The notes under the pieces: generated by a model
Databases searched by the model: none
What the model was told of the DNA's origin: nothing
Seen by the model: the letters and a program-made list of their open reading frames with translations, nothing else
Position numbers and translations under genes: made by a program
DNA from: Flavobacteriales bacterium
GTDB lineage: Bacteria; Bacteroidota; Bacteroidia; Flavobacteriales_F; PHOS-HE28
Length of the DNA: 64,000 bases
Reading direction: 5' to 3'
Assembly (NCBI GenBank): GCA_020635695.1
Contig: JACJZH010000003.1
Span: forward strand, 186,001-250,000
In this document: piece after piece, positions 23,509 to 31,862 of the stretch
Layout of the letters: each line of letters opens with the position of its first letter
Numbering within the stretch: position 1 is the first letter of the stretch

Positions 23509-25754
23509 CGTTGCACGATGATGCGCCCGGTCGCCAGCACCGCACCGGCGCGACCCAGGAGCTGCACGATGTAAGTGCCGGACGGCGCGGAACCCAGATC
23601 GATGGGCGCACCTTCGCGGTAGGACCAGGAACCCGCCTCGCGCCCGAGGGCGTCCAGGATGCGCAGGCGCTCGGCTCCTTCCACCCCGTCCGCACGCACC
23701 TGGAACCGGTCGGAAGCGGGGTTCGGATACAGCTGCAGCCTTCCCTGCCCGGCCTGCTCCGGAATCCCGGTGAACGGATCGGTGTCGGAGACGAACACCG
23801 GGCGCAGCATCAGGGAACCCTCGAAGCTCGTGTTCAGGAACCCGCCACTCACCTTGTAGAAGATCTTGTCCTGGTTGTTCCGGTTCTTGTCGAAGCCCAG
23901 GTTCAGCTTGTCCGCGGTGGTCTGCACCCACCCGACATAGATCGTGCCCTCCACCCAGATGGTGCTGTCAAGCGGGTACTCAACGAACTTGTTCAGCCCG
24001 TCGATGCGATACTCCGGGGAGGAGAAGGAGAAGTTCTGGTGCTGGATCACCTCGGGGGTGAGGCTCGTCCAGATGGTGATCAGGAAGGAACCGTCGCTGG
24101 GGTCCTCGAAGATGGGATCGAAGTAGCAACGGATGGCGCGCAGCGAATCGCCGGTGGCCAGGTCGAAGCGGTAGGCCATCTTTCCCCCGGCCACGTTCAG
24201 GCTGTACCCGGCCTCGGCGCTGCCATCGTCGTAGGCGTAGTAGTTGCTCAGCTCCTGCACGAAGGAAATGGTGTCGTTGTAGCGATTGATGTCCGGCGTG
24301 GCGTTGGCCCACATCTTGGTGCGCCAGAAGGCATCATCCGTGGAGAGCGACGGGTCATAGAGGAAGGGTGGAGCGTTGTTGGCCACCGGGTGCGCGGTGC
24401 CGAACGTGCTGGAGGCGTTCCCGGAGATGTTGTTGCCCGCGCCGAAGGCATTGGTCAAAGGCCCGCCCTCGATCCCGGACAAGCAGCCCCAGGTGATGAA
24501 CTTGTCCACCACGTCCAGGTTCTTCATCAGTTCACCCACGTTGCCCGCCATGTACGAGGCCGGCGATTGCTCGAAGGCCTTGAACGGTACCGCGGTGTAG
24601 GTCTGGAGCAGCGAGCTCTCCGGGTAGACCCAGGCCACGTCCACGAGCACCGTGTCGCTGAAGCTCCTGTTCTCGTCCAACCGGACGTAGTCGATGTGCC
24701 AGTGGTCCAGGGCACCGCTCAGCGTGGCCTTGTTGCTGAAGCGCATGCGGAAGCCATCATGCAGGAAGCGTTCATCCGTGATCGGCAGCATCACCTGCCG
24801 GAAGGGTGCCAATGCCGTGTATTCGCTCCACCACATCAGGTACCACTGGTCCTCCACCGGCGCATAGAACTCCAGGAGCAGGCTGTCGATCGGCTGGATC
24901 TGGTCATCACCGCTGAGGCCCTGTGGTTGATGGAAGAAGCTGAGGTAAACGCTGTCGGACACCTGATAGGACAGGTCGATGGGCACCGACGTGAGGCGGT
25001 CCGCCAGCCCGTATGCCGTTGGCTGATCGAACCGATAGGGAAAGCCCGTCCGGTCCAGACCATCGAAGGTGGCCACCCCGATGGTCGGCGGGTCCACCGG
25101 GTAGGTCCCGTTGATGTAGGCGTAGTCATCCTCCCACAGGATCAAGGGGACCTGCGTTCCACCCTGCATGTAGGTGCGCGTGTCGGCATCCACCGTGTAC
25201 ACCAGAAGGCTGTCCTGGAGCACGTCCGGGTTCACGCCCAAGGTATCCGGCGTGTTCTGGTCCAACGTATCAAAGACGTTGTAGGGTGGCCACGCATCCA
25301 CCACTTCGAACGTCACGGGCCAGACGGTCAGGTCCCTGATCGTGAGCGCGTAGCTCGGGAGCGGCAATTGCACGGCCAGGGAATCCGCACCGGTGCTGGA
25401 CGTGTCCCACCGGAAATAGTAGGTGGTGTCCAGGGCGAACTCCATCTCGGGCAGTTCGGTCCCGTTGGTGTCCAGCCGGTACACGATCTGGTCCAGGGAG
25501 ACGTCCGGGTCACCGGCCTGCGACCAGCGTGAGCGGGTCCGGTCGACGGAGAAATCGTCCTGGATGGGCAGTTCCTGCGGCAGGAAGTCGTACAGGAAGA
25601 GCTCGTTGAGGTCCGACCGTTGCATGGCCTGGAGCGCACCCTCCCGGGGTTGGGCATGCAGGGGGGAAAGGGATTCGCCCGGCTGGGCGAACCCGGCATG
25701 CGCGCCCGAGAGGAGGGCCACGGTGAGCAGGATCTCAGTTGTCCTCGGCATCAT
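23505..25754 (-). CDS. Large secreted protein with type A T9SS sorting tail
   Basis: About 749 residues. The signal peptide reads RTTEILLTVALLSGAHAGFA. The body carries no enzyme domain I recognise; it is rich in beta-strand-like, aromatic segments and contains a jellyroll-like stretch around DDFSVDRTRSRW and the DHWHIDYVRLDE region seen in secreted Bacteroidota proteins. The C-terminus is a type A sorting domain (RLQLYPNPASDRFQV, LRILDALGRE, SAPSGTYIVQLLG). Two adjacent ATGs, 25754 and 25751, are possible; both overlap the end of the PASTA gene. It sits between a PASTA gene and rluD in one minus-strand unit. Confidence 0.8.
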   Translation of the reverse strand: MMPRTTEILLTVALLSGAHAGFAQPGESLSPLHAQPREGALQAMQRSDLNELFLYDFLPQELPIQDDFSVDRTRSRWSQAGDPDVSLDQIVYRLDTNGTELPEMEFALDTTYYFRWDTSSTGADSLAVQLPLPSYALTIRDLTVWPVTFEVVDAWPPYNVFDTLDQNTPDTLGVNPDVLQDSLLVYTVDADTRTYMQGGTQVPLILWEDDYAYINGTYPVDPPTIGVATFDGLDRTGFPYRFDQPTAYGLADRLTSVPIDLSYQVSDSVYLSFFHQPQGLSGDDQIQPIDSLLLEFYAPVEDQWYLMWWSEYTALAPFRQVMLPITDERFLHDGFRMRFSNKATLSGALDHWHIDYVRLDENRSFSDTVLVDVAWVYPESSLLQTYTAVPFKAFEQSPASYMAGNVGELMKNLDVVDKFITWGCLSGIEGGPLTNAFGAGNNISGNASSTFGTAHPVANNAPPFLYDPSLSTDDAFWRTKMWANATPDINRYNDTISFVQELSNYYAYDDGSAEAGYSLNVAGGKMAYRFDLATGDSLRAIRCYFDPIFEDPSDGSFLITIWTSLTPEVIQHQNFSFSSPEYRIDGLNKFVEYPLDSTIWVEGTIYVGWVQTTADKLNLGFDKNRNNQDKIFYKVSGGFLNTSFEGSLMLRPVFVSDTDPFTGIPEQAGQGRLQLYPNPASDRFQVRADGVEGAERLRILDALGREAGSWSYREGAPIDLGSAPSGTYIVQLLGRAGAVLATGRIIVQR

Positions 25755-26553
25755 GGGAGGTCGCTTGGGTGCCGGTGGTGTCGCGTGGCACGGGTCTGAG
25801 GCCGGTGGTGTCCGCGGTGAGCCACACATCAATGAGCCCGCCCAGCGCGATCCGGTCGTTCTCGCGTGGCGCTGGTGCCTGGCGGTACACCCGTGCGAAC
25901 GCGGAATCCTCCGGGGTATTGCAACCCCGGCAATCCACCAGTACGCCCAGGTTCAGGGAGGCCATGTTCACGACGGCCTGCACTTCGCCCCGTGTAAGGC
26001 CGCGCAGGTCCGGAATGGGGACGCGTTCACCGCTCTCCCCGCTGCCCAGCACCAGCACGATGGCCTCCCCTTTCCGCACTTTGACGTCCGCCGCGATCGG
26101 CTGCTCCCGGTACAGCTGCTCGATCACACAATCCACGCAGGGGTCGGGTTCGTAGCGCAGTTCGGCCACCCGGAGCCCCAGGATCTCCAGGACGCTGATG
26201 GCCTGGCGCTTGCTCATGTCCACCAGGTCGGGCATGTCGATCATCTGGGGTTGCATGGCGTTCATGACCAGGTACACCTTGCGGTCCGGCTTCACCTCGG
26301 CACCGGCCACCGGGTCCTGTTCCACCACGGTGCCCTTGGGCCTTTCATCGCTGTGCACCGAGTCGATCACCTCCACGAACAGGTCCCGCTTGCCGAGCTT
26401 TTCCGTGGCCTCCTGGAGGGTGAGCCCGGAAAGGTCGGGCACGCGCACATGGGTGCCATGGCGCGTGTACGAACGCAACCAGGACCATCCCGCCAGCAAC
26501 AGCAGGGCGGCCACGAGCAGCGGGACCAGCAGGGCGATCAGGGTGCGGCGCAT
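25735..26553 (-). CDS. PASTA-domain membrane protein
   Basis: A 272-residue protein with one N-terminal membrane anchor (LIALLVPLLVAALLLLAGW) and three extracytoplasmic PASTA repeats starting near VRVPDLSGLTLQEATEKL, IDMPDLVDMSKRQAISVL and VPIPDLRGLTRGEVQAVV. PASTA modules bind or sense peptidoglycan-related ligands. Here they are not fused to a kinase or penicillin-binding protein, as is normal in Bacteroidota. It diverges from a D-alanine-D-alanine ligase gene, which agrees with a cell-wall connection. The ATG at 26553 places the anchor at the extreme N-terminus; the longer frame has no support. Confidence 0.85.
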   Translation of the reverse strand: MRRTLIALLVPLLVAALLLLAGWSWLRSYTRHGTHVRVPDLSGLTLQEATEKLGKRDLFVEVIDSVHSDERPKGTVVEQDPVAGAEVKPDRKVYLVMNAMQPQMIDMPDLVDMSKRQAISVLEILGLRVAELRYEPDPCVDCVIEQLYREQPIAADVKVRKGEAIVLVLGSGESGERVPIPDLRGLTRGEVQAVVNMASLNLGVLVDCRGCNTPEDSAFARVYRQAPAPRENDRIALGGLIDVWLTADTTGLRPVPRDTTGTQATSHDAEDN

Positions 26554-26640
26554 GATGTGAAGGGCGGCTAAGTTAGACCTCCGCACCGGCCCATGGTCCG
26601 CGTGTTCCCCGCGGATAACTTCGGCCCCAAGTCGAACGTC

Positions 26641-27645
26641 ATGGATCGTCCCCTCATCGCCATCGCCCGGGGTGGCTACTCCGGTGAATCGGTGATCAGC
26701 CACCAGAGCGCCGCGCGCATGCTGGAGGTGCTGGACCGATCGGTGTACGACCCGGTGCTGCTCACCATCGACCGGTCCGGCTGGTCCGCCAGCACGCCGG
26801 AGGGCGAACCCTTGGTACTGGATCGCGGGAGCCTGAGCGTGGACCGCGGGTCAGGTGCCGAGCAGGTCCGGATGGTCCTGATCGCCATCCATGGAAGCCC
26901 TGGCGAGGACGGCCGGCTGCAGGGATTCCTGGACCTTCTTGGCATCCCCTACCAGACCGGCGGCGTGTTGAACACCTCGCTCACCTTCAGCAAGCATACC
27001 ACCACCGCCCTGCTCCGTCAGCTGGGCCACCCGGTGGCCGGCTCCATGCTGTTGCACAGGGACCTGCCCATGGACCTGCCGGCCATTGCACAGGAGGTGG
27101 GCATTCCCTGTTTCGTGAAACCCGACCGCAGCGGAAGCAGCCTCGGCATCAGCCGCGTGGATTCCGAGGAGGCGCTGGGCTCCGCCATCGCGAAGGCCTT
27201 TGAGGAGGATGACCTGGTCCTGGTGGAAGCCGCCATGAAGGGCCGGGAACTCACCTGCGGTGTCGTGGAACTGGATGGGCGGGTGATCGCATTGCCACTT
27301 TGCGAAGTGGTGACCAGCCATACCTTCTTCGATTTCGAGGCCAAGTACCACGCGGCCGACACCCAGGAGATCGTGCCGGCCCCGGTGCCCGAAGAGGTGG
27401 CCAGGGAGTGCCAGGAACGCTCCGTGCGCATCTACCGCGATCTGGATTGCCGGGGGCTCGTCCGCATCGACCACATCTGGGGCGAACACGGGATCGGCAC
27501 CATCGAGGTGAACACCACGCCCGGGTTCACAGCGGCGAGCATCGTGCCACGCATGTTGGCGGCCTCTGACCTTGGCGAAGCGGAGGTCGTGAACGGGATG
27601 GTGAAGGACGCCCTTCGTCGGGGGGGTCAGCCGAGCGAGCGATAG
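26641..27645 (+). CDS. ddl: D-alanine-D-alanine ligase
   Basis: A 334-residue ATP-grasp enzyme making the D-Ala-D-Ala dipeptide of peptidoglycan. Motifs: HGSPGEDGRLQGFLDLLGIP (about 80-100), CFVKPDRSGSSLGISRV (ATP-grasp lysine and glycine loop), AAMKGRELTCGV, and the magnesium site with GTIEVNTTPGFT near the end. The ATG at 26641 gives the normal N-terminus DRPLIAIARGGYSGE; the ATG at 26593 adds 16 unlikely residues. A TAACTTCG (one mismatch to the -7 box) lies at 26616-26623. The 3' end overlaps rdgB by 19 bases. Confidence 0.92.
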   Translation: MDRPLIAIARGGYSGESVISHQSAARMLEVLDRSVYDPVLLTIDRSGWSASTPEGEPLVLDRGSLSVDRGSGAEQVRMVLIAIHGSPGEDGRLQGFLDLLGIPYQTGGVLNTSLTFSKHTTTALLRQLGHPVAGSMLLHRDLPMDLPAIAQEVGIPCFVKPDRSGSSLGISRVDSEEALGSAIAKAFEEDDLVLVEAAMKGRELTCGVVELDGRVIALPLCEVVTSHTFFDFEAKYHAADTQEIVPAPVPEEVARECQERSVRIYRDLDCRGLVRIDHIWGEHGIGTIEVNTTPGFTAASIVPRMLAASDLGEAEVVNGMVKDALRRGGQPSER

Positions 27646-28208
27646 TGCTCCAGGAAGCGCGCCATGGCCTTTCCACGATGGCCGATGGCGTTCTTGTCGG
27701 CCGGGTCCATCTGGGCAAAGGTCTCCTCACGCCCTTCAGGAATGAAAAGGGGGTCGTATCCGAACCCGCCGTCCCCGGCGGGCTTCTCGGCGATGTGCCC
27801 TTCCACGCGGCCCTCGAAGCAGGTTTCGCCTTCCTTGGTCACGAAGGCGATCACGGTCCTGAAGCGGGCACCACGCTCCTGCACGCCCTCCAGCTCGCCG
27901 AGCAACTTCGTCATGTTCTGCACCGGATCATTGGCGGATCCCGCGTACCGGGCGGAATACACCCCTGGGCGGCCGTTCAGGGCATTCACCTCGAGCCCGG
28001 TATCATCGGCCATGCACGGCAGGCCGCAGAGCTGATGCACATGGCGCGCCTTCTCCAGGGCATTCTCCTCCAAGGTGGCACCTGTCTCGGGCAGCTCGCT
28101 TCGGATGCCCAGGTCCGCCGGGACCAGGACCCGCACCGCCGCGGGGAGCATCTCCTCGATCTCCTTTCTCTTGCCCGGATTGCCCGTGCAGATCACCAGC
28201 ACCTTCAT
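27627..28208 (-). CDS. rdgB: RdgB/HAM1 family XTP/dITP diphosphatase
   Basis: A 193-residue housecleaning nucleotide pyrophosphatase that removes non-canonical purine triphosphates before they enter DNA or RNA. The opening VLVICTGNPGKRKEIEEML, the segment CMADDTGLEVNALNGRPG with its catalytic acidic pair, YSARYAG, GFGYDPLFIP and the closing NAIGHRGKAMARF are all typical. The ATG at 28208 places the first strand at residue 2. Confidence 0.95.
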   Translation of the reverse strand: MKVLVICTGNPGKRKEIEEMLPAAVRVLVPADLGIRSELPETGATLEENALEKARHVHQLCGLPCMADDTGLEVNALNGRPGVYSARYAGSANDPVQNMTKLLGELEGVQERGARFRTVIAFVTKEGETCFEGRVEGHIAEKPAGDGGFGYDPLFIPEGREETFAQMDPADKNAIGHRGKAMARFLEHYRSLG

Positions 28209-28254
28209 GCCGTGAAGGTAGTGAGGCACCCAAGCGCACCTTGCCGGTCCGATC

Positions 28255-29157
28255 CTACGTGCCGGCCCCGGCCGTCGCGGAGCGGATGCTCGTCCATGAG
28301 GAAAGGTCCAGACCCGTGACGCGCTGCAGTTCCAGATCACGTTCCAGGTAATAGGCTGAAAGCAGGCGCTCCGTCGATGGGTCCATGGGAGGGAACCTGC
28401 GCCCTGACCTGTTCAACCCCTGCAGACCGAGGGCCATCCGTTGGTAGGTCGTGTACGGCATGATCCCACGGACCATCCTCTTCAGCGGGTTCTCCTCGCG
28501 ACGCAGCCAATGCATCCAGGTCGCGACCCTCGCCGACCGCGACATCCGGGTGGGGTTGTGCACCTGTTCCTTGGAACGCAGTACCCAAGGCGTCAGATCA
28601 AGTGCCTTGAACAGCGGATCGCACACCCCCTGCGGGTCACGTTCCAGGTCCTCGAACCGGAAGACATGGACCTGATCGGGCGGGAACACCTTCCTGACGG
28701 CGGCCAGACGCTCGGCATAGTGCCCATACCCGAGGAACAGACGATGGAGCTCATCATCCGGCGCCTTGCCCAGCAGGTCCCGAAAGAAATCAGGACGGTG
28801 CTGCGTCCAGCCGTCCGAACAGGCCATCGTATAGGCGGAGTAGGCCCTGATCACGGGATCGCGTACCACCATCACCACCTGACATCGGGGGTTGTGTTCC
28901 CGGAGCCGGGCGATGGCGTCATCGAACATGTACAGGTTGGACAGTTTGGCGATCGGCGACCCGTCCGAGACTCCCGTTGCGGGGTAGAACCGCTCCATGA
29001 ACGCTTCGATCGGTGCCTCCCGTGCCACCGGATCGGTGAACCAGGTGAACTCCATGAGGTGGGATTCCACCAGCGCGGGATGCTCACCCAGGTAGTGCCC
29101 CAGCGAGGTGGTACCCGCCTTCTGGGCGCCAATGATCATGAGCGCGATACGATCCAT
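28255..29157 (-). CDS. PAPS-dependent sulfotransferase
   Basis: A 300-residue cytosolic-looking sulfotransferase. The 5'-phosphosulfate loop is IIGAQKAGTTSL (about 8-19) and the 3'-phosphate site is VVMVVRDPVIRAYSAY (about 94-109) with its RxxxxxxS spacing. The nearest relatives by motif are carbohydrate sulfotransferases of the heparan N-deacetylase/sulfotransferase type. It faces a glycosyltransferase gene across a short divergent gap, so sulfation of a surface glycan is likely; the acceptor cannot be read from sequence. An exact -7 box (TAGTTTTG) lies 28 bases upstream. Confidence 0.85.
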   Translation of the reverse strand: MDRIALMIIGAQKAGTTSLGHYLGEHPALVESHLMEFTWFTDPVAREAPIEAFMERFYPATGVSDGSPIAKLSNLYMFDDAIARLREHNPRCQVVMVVRDPVIRAYSAYTMACSDGWTQHRPDFFRDLLGKAPDDELHRLFLGYGHYAERLAAVRKVFPPDQVHVFRFEDLERDPQGVCDPLFKALDLTPWVLRSKEQVHNPTRMSRSARVATWMHWLRREENPLKRMVRGIMPYTTYQRMALGLQGLNRSGRRFPPMDPSTERLLSAYYLERDLELQRVTGLDLSSWTSIRSATAGAGT

Positions 29158-29185
29158 CCTGGAAGTGGCCTTCCCGGGCCGACGG

Positions 29186-29193
29186 CAAAACTA
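29186..29193 (-). promoter_or_regulatory. Bacteroidota -7 box for the sulfotransferase gene
   Basis: TAGTTTTG on the minus strand, an exact TANNTTTG match, 28 bases before the start codon. It lies back-to-back with the + strand box at 29214, with 20 bases between them. Confidence 0.6.
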
Positions 29194-29213
29194 ACGGCGA
29201 CGGACATGCTCGA

Positions 29214-29221
29214 TAACTTTG
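29214..29221 (+). promoter_or_regulatory. Bacteroidota -7 box for the glycosyltransferase gene
   Basis: TAACTTTG, an exact match to TANNTTTG, 78 bases before the ATG at 29300. This predicts a leader of about 70 bases, unlike the near-leaderless starts elsewhere in the window. Confidence 0.5.
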
Positions 29222-29299
29222 GCGCCCCACGCGTTGCAGGGCTCGTCCAGCCTTCCGCAGCACTTCGGTGGATGGGCCCCAAGCGGGGCAACGGAGACC

Positions 29300-30622
29300 A
29301 TGACCCTGCGCATCCTTCTGATCGCCTCCCAGTTCCCACCGACGAACGCCACTGGCGCCAGGCGCCCGTACTACCTGGCGAGGCAGTTGAGGGATGCGGG
29401 GCACGTCGTGACTGTGCTCACCTCGTTGCGTGACGAGGAGCAGCCCTGGTCCGTCGACATGGAAGGGATGCACGTGCATCGGTTCCGGACCCCTTCCACC
29501 CCGCCATGGTTCACTTCCTGGCAAGGCGCCCTGCACCGCGCCGCAACACGCTCCCGGGGTGGTCGCGGAGGTCGCGCCATCGGGTTGTTGGCGGAGCTGC
29601 TGCTTCCCTTGGACCACCTGCATCGATGGGATCCGGCACCGGAGGTCCTGGAGGAACTGGTCGGCGAACAGGACGTGGTGGTCGCCACCGGCCCCCTGTG
29701 GTCCATGGTGCAACTGGGCGGCGAGATGGCCAGGCGGTGCAACGCCACCTTCATCGCCGATTACCGGGACCCCTGGAACATCGCCCTGCCCGAGGTCGGT
29801 CTCCATGTGCTCACGTACATGGGCCCATGGCCGGCCTCCTGGTCCAGGCGCCTGCGTCATTCGGCATGGGAGCGGAAGGCCACCCGGGAGGCTTCGTTCA
29901 CTGCCGCCACCAAAGGCCTGTTGCAGAACGCGTTGCTCCTGAACGGGGAGCGTCCCGCGCTCCAGGTCTACAATGGAGCCCCGGGGCCGGCGACCATGCC
30001 AGGCATGCCGAAGAACCCGCGCTTCACCCTGGTCTATACCGGTTCGGTGTACCGGGAGCAGGAATGGGACCTCGTCCTCCGGGCAGTGGACCTGCTGGAG
30101 CGCGATCATCCGGAAGTGGCCGGCACCTCAAGGTTGCTCGTGGTGGGCATGCGCACCGCTCATGACAGCAGCCTGTCCGACCTGGGCCGTAGGATGGACC
30201 AGCGACCGACCATTGAACGGCAGGCCCGACTGGGCAGGGAGGAAGTGCTCGGCCTACAGCAACAGGCAGACCTGCTACTACACGTGGGTTTCGGCGAGAA
30301 GCAGGTGTTGCCCCTGAAGTTGTTCGAGTACATCGCCTCCGGCCGACCGATCGCCCAGGTGGGTTCCGGCTTGTCCGAGCAGGTGGAGATCATCGAGCGG
30401 ACGAGAACGGGGACCACGCTGACCACCCCGGAAGCATTCGTGGACCATTGGCTGGAATGCCACACGCTATGGCAGGCCGGCGAGGCCATCCCGTTCGATC
30501 CGGACAAGGAGGCCATCGCACAATTCACCTGGGAGGTCCAGATGGAGCGGTTCCATCAATTCATCCTGGAAAGGCACGCGGAAAAGGCAGGGATCAGCGG
30601 CTCTGAAGGTCCCGGAAGGTGA
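29300..30622 (+). CDS. GT-B glycosyltransferase, GT4-like
   Basis: A 440-residue cytoplasmic glycosyltransferase. The N-terminal domain opens RILLIASQFPPTNATGARRP, the form seen in GT4 enzymes of Bacteroidota polysaccharide clusters, with IADYRDPWNIALPE in the middle. The C-terminal domain has FTLVYTGSVYREQEWDLVL and the nucleotide-sugar site PLKLFEYIASGRPIAQVGSG with its Glu. Donor and acceptor are unknown. It begins the + strand part of the glycan island; its last 29 bases overlap the converging deacetylase gene. Confidence 0.82.
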   Translation: MTLRILLIASQFPPTNATGARRPYYLARQLRDAGHVVTVLTSLRDEEQPWSVDMEGMHVHRFRTPSTPPWFTSWQGALHRAATRSRGGRGGRAIGLLAELLLPLDHLHRWDPAPEVLEELVGEQDVVVATGPLWSMVQLGGEMARRCNATFIADYRDPWNIALPEVGLHVLTYMGPWPASWSRRLRHSAWERKATREASFTAATKGLLQNALLLNGERPALQVYNGAPGPATMPGMPKNPRFTLVYTGSVYREQEWDLVLRAVDLLERDHPEVAGTSRLLVVGMRTAHDSSLSDLGRRMDQRPTIERQARLGREEVLGLQQQADLLLHVGFGEKQVLPLKLFEYIASGRPIAQVGSGLSEQVEIIERTRTGTTLTTPEAFVDHWLECHTLWQAGEAIPFDPDKEAIAQFTWEVQMERFHQFILERHAEKAGISGSEGPGR

Positions 30623-31445
30623 TGAGGGAAGCTCCCCCGAAGATGGGCCCGGCCGTCAGAGCTTCGTACTCGTGCCTGCAACGCTCCAGGAAGGGTCGCT
30701 TCCCGGGATCCCCGCCATACATCTCCAACAGGTCCGGTCCCAGGCGATAGGGGTGTACCATCACCTCCGTCACCCGTTCCGGAGGCACCCAGGAGAGGAG
30801 CTTGGAATAGGTGGCCTTGTCATAGGGCCCCGGATCGTCCAGGTCATGGATGCTCACCAGGGCCTGGTTCGTAGGTGTGGGAGCACGCGCGAAGGCCCGA
30901 TCCGCCAGGTAGGCATTGAGCGCCTGCTTGGCGACCTTCCGCGGACGGCTCCAGGACGACCAAAGCGCGGCACGGGGAGGAGCGACGATCCGCATGGGGA
31001 GGTCGCGCTCCCTGAGCACCGGGACCATGGCCTCCAGGATGGCCGGCAGCATGTGCACATGCTGATGGCTGTCGACATGGGTCGGAGAGATGCCGGCCTC
31101 CTCCAATACGGCCAGTTGCGCCACCAGCTCACGGACCACGTCCGGTGCCTGTACCCGACCTTTCACGGCGGCCTTGGCCAGTTCGGGCCGGGGCCTGAAG
31201 CTGCCGTCGGGACCGGTAAGACCCGAGGGTCCGGACAGTGAGGTCCCTTCGGTGAGGCAGAAGTGAAGCCCGACACCCAATGCCGGATAGGCCCCCACCC
31301 GGTCCAGGGCGTCCTTCGTTCCCGGCATGTTCACCATCAAGGTGGCCGAGCTCAGGTTCCCGGCCTCGAACACCTCGAAGATCGCCTGGTTCACCGAAGG
31401 GCACAGGCCCAGGTCATCGGCATTCACGATCAGTACACGTTCCAT
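30594..31445 (-). CDS. ChbG/HpnK (YdjC)-type carbohydrate deacetylase
   Basis: A 283-residue single-domain metal-dependent deacetylase. The first metal site is in VNADDLGLCPSVNQAI (about 6-21) and the histidine pair in THVDSHQHVHMLP (about 125-137); an AKAAVKGR and a MVHPYRLG segment complete the fold. Family members remove acetyl groups from N-acetylated sugars such as chitobiose or hopanoid-linked GlcNAc. In this island it may free an amino group on a glycan sugar, which an acyltransferase could then re-acylate. The ATG at 31445 was chosen because the upstream frame is unlike protein. Confidence 0.82.
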   Translation of the reverse strand: MERVLIVNADDLGLCPSVNQAIFEVFEAGNLSSATLMVNMPGTKDALDRVGAYPALGVGLHFCLTEGTSLSGPSGLTGPDGSFRPRPELAKAAVKGRVQAPDVVRELVAQLAVLEEAGISPTHVDSHQHVHMLPAILEAMVPVLRERDLPMRIVAPPRAALWSSWSRPRKVAKQALNAYLADRAFARAPTPTNQALVSIHDLDDPGPYDKATYSKLLSWVPPERVTEVMVHPYRLGPDLLEMYGGDPGKRPFLERCRHEYEALTAGPIFGGASLITFRDLQSR

Positions 31446-31533
31446 GCTGCTCCGGGTGGGGCCGTGGTCGCTCCGGCCGGCAAGGTATGTACAGGGCAGA
31501 GCGGCGGATCCCGCTGGCCTCTGAGGTCCTCGG

Positions 31534-31541
31534 TATATTTG
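31534..31541 (+). promoter_or_regulatory. Bacteroidota -7 box of the acyl-carrier cassette
   Basis: TATATTTG matches TANNTTTG exactly and ends 18 bases before the TTG start codon of the carrier protein. It supports both that unusual start and a single transcript for the following genes. Confidence 0.65.
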
Positions 31542-31559
31542 CCGCAAGGACCCTGACCG

Positions 31560-31862
31560 TTGGCAGCACCCGAACTCGATCCCTTGGAAACGCTGGCACT
31601 GTCCGTGCTGGAACGGCTGAACGAGGACCTGCCCCCTGCCGAACGGGCCACGGTCGGTCCAGGCTCGGTCATTCTTGGTGAAGGAGGCATGCTGGATTCA
31701 CTGGGCGTGGCCAACTTCATCGTGGGCATGGAGGAGGGCATCGAACTGCGGTTCGGACGAGAGGTCCCCTTGTCCGACCAGGACCTGGTGGAACTGTTCG
31801 ACGAACCCAGCGTGACCGTGGCCCGTTTCGCGGCCTACCTCCGGGAGCGGATGAACGGGTGA
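31560..31862 (+). CDS. Stand-alone acyl carrier protein
   Basis: A 100-residue acidic helical protein with the phosphopantetheine attachment site GGMLDSLGVANFIVGMEE; Ser47 would carry the cofactor. It is not the housekeeping fatty-acid carrier (the typical DSLDTVEL context is absent) but resembles carriers that work beside FkbH-like enzymes. The start is a TTG at 31560, the only sensible upstream codon in frame, 18 bases after an exact -7 box. The stop overlaps the GTG of the FkbH-like gene (GTGA), so the two are probably translated in a fixed ratio. Confidence 0.85.
   Translation: MAAPELDPLETLALSVLERLNEDLPPAERATVGPGSVILGEGGMLDSLGVANFIVGMEEGIELRFGREVPLSDQDLVELFDEPSVTVARFAAYLRERMNG

Noticed and set aside
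23379..25532. A 717-codon frame antisense to the large T9SS protein
   Set aside because: The minus-strand product has a signal peptide and a sorting tail; the antisense product has no recognisable feature.
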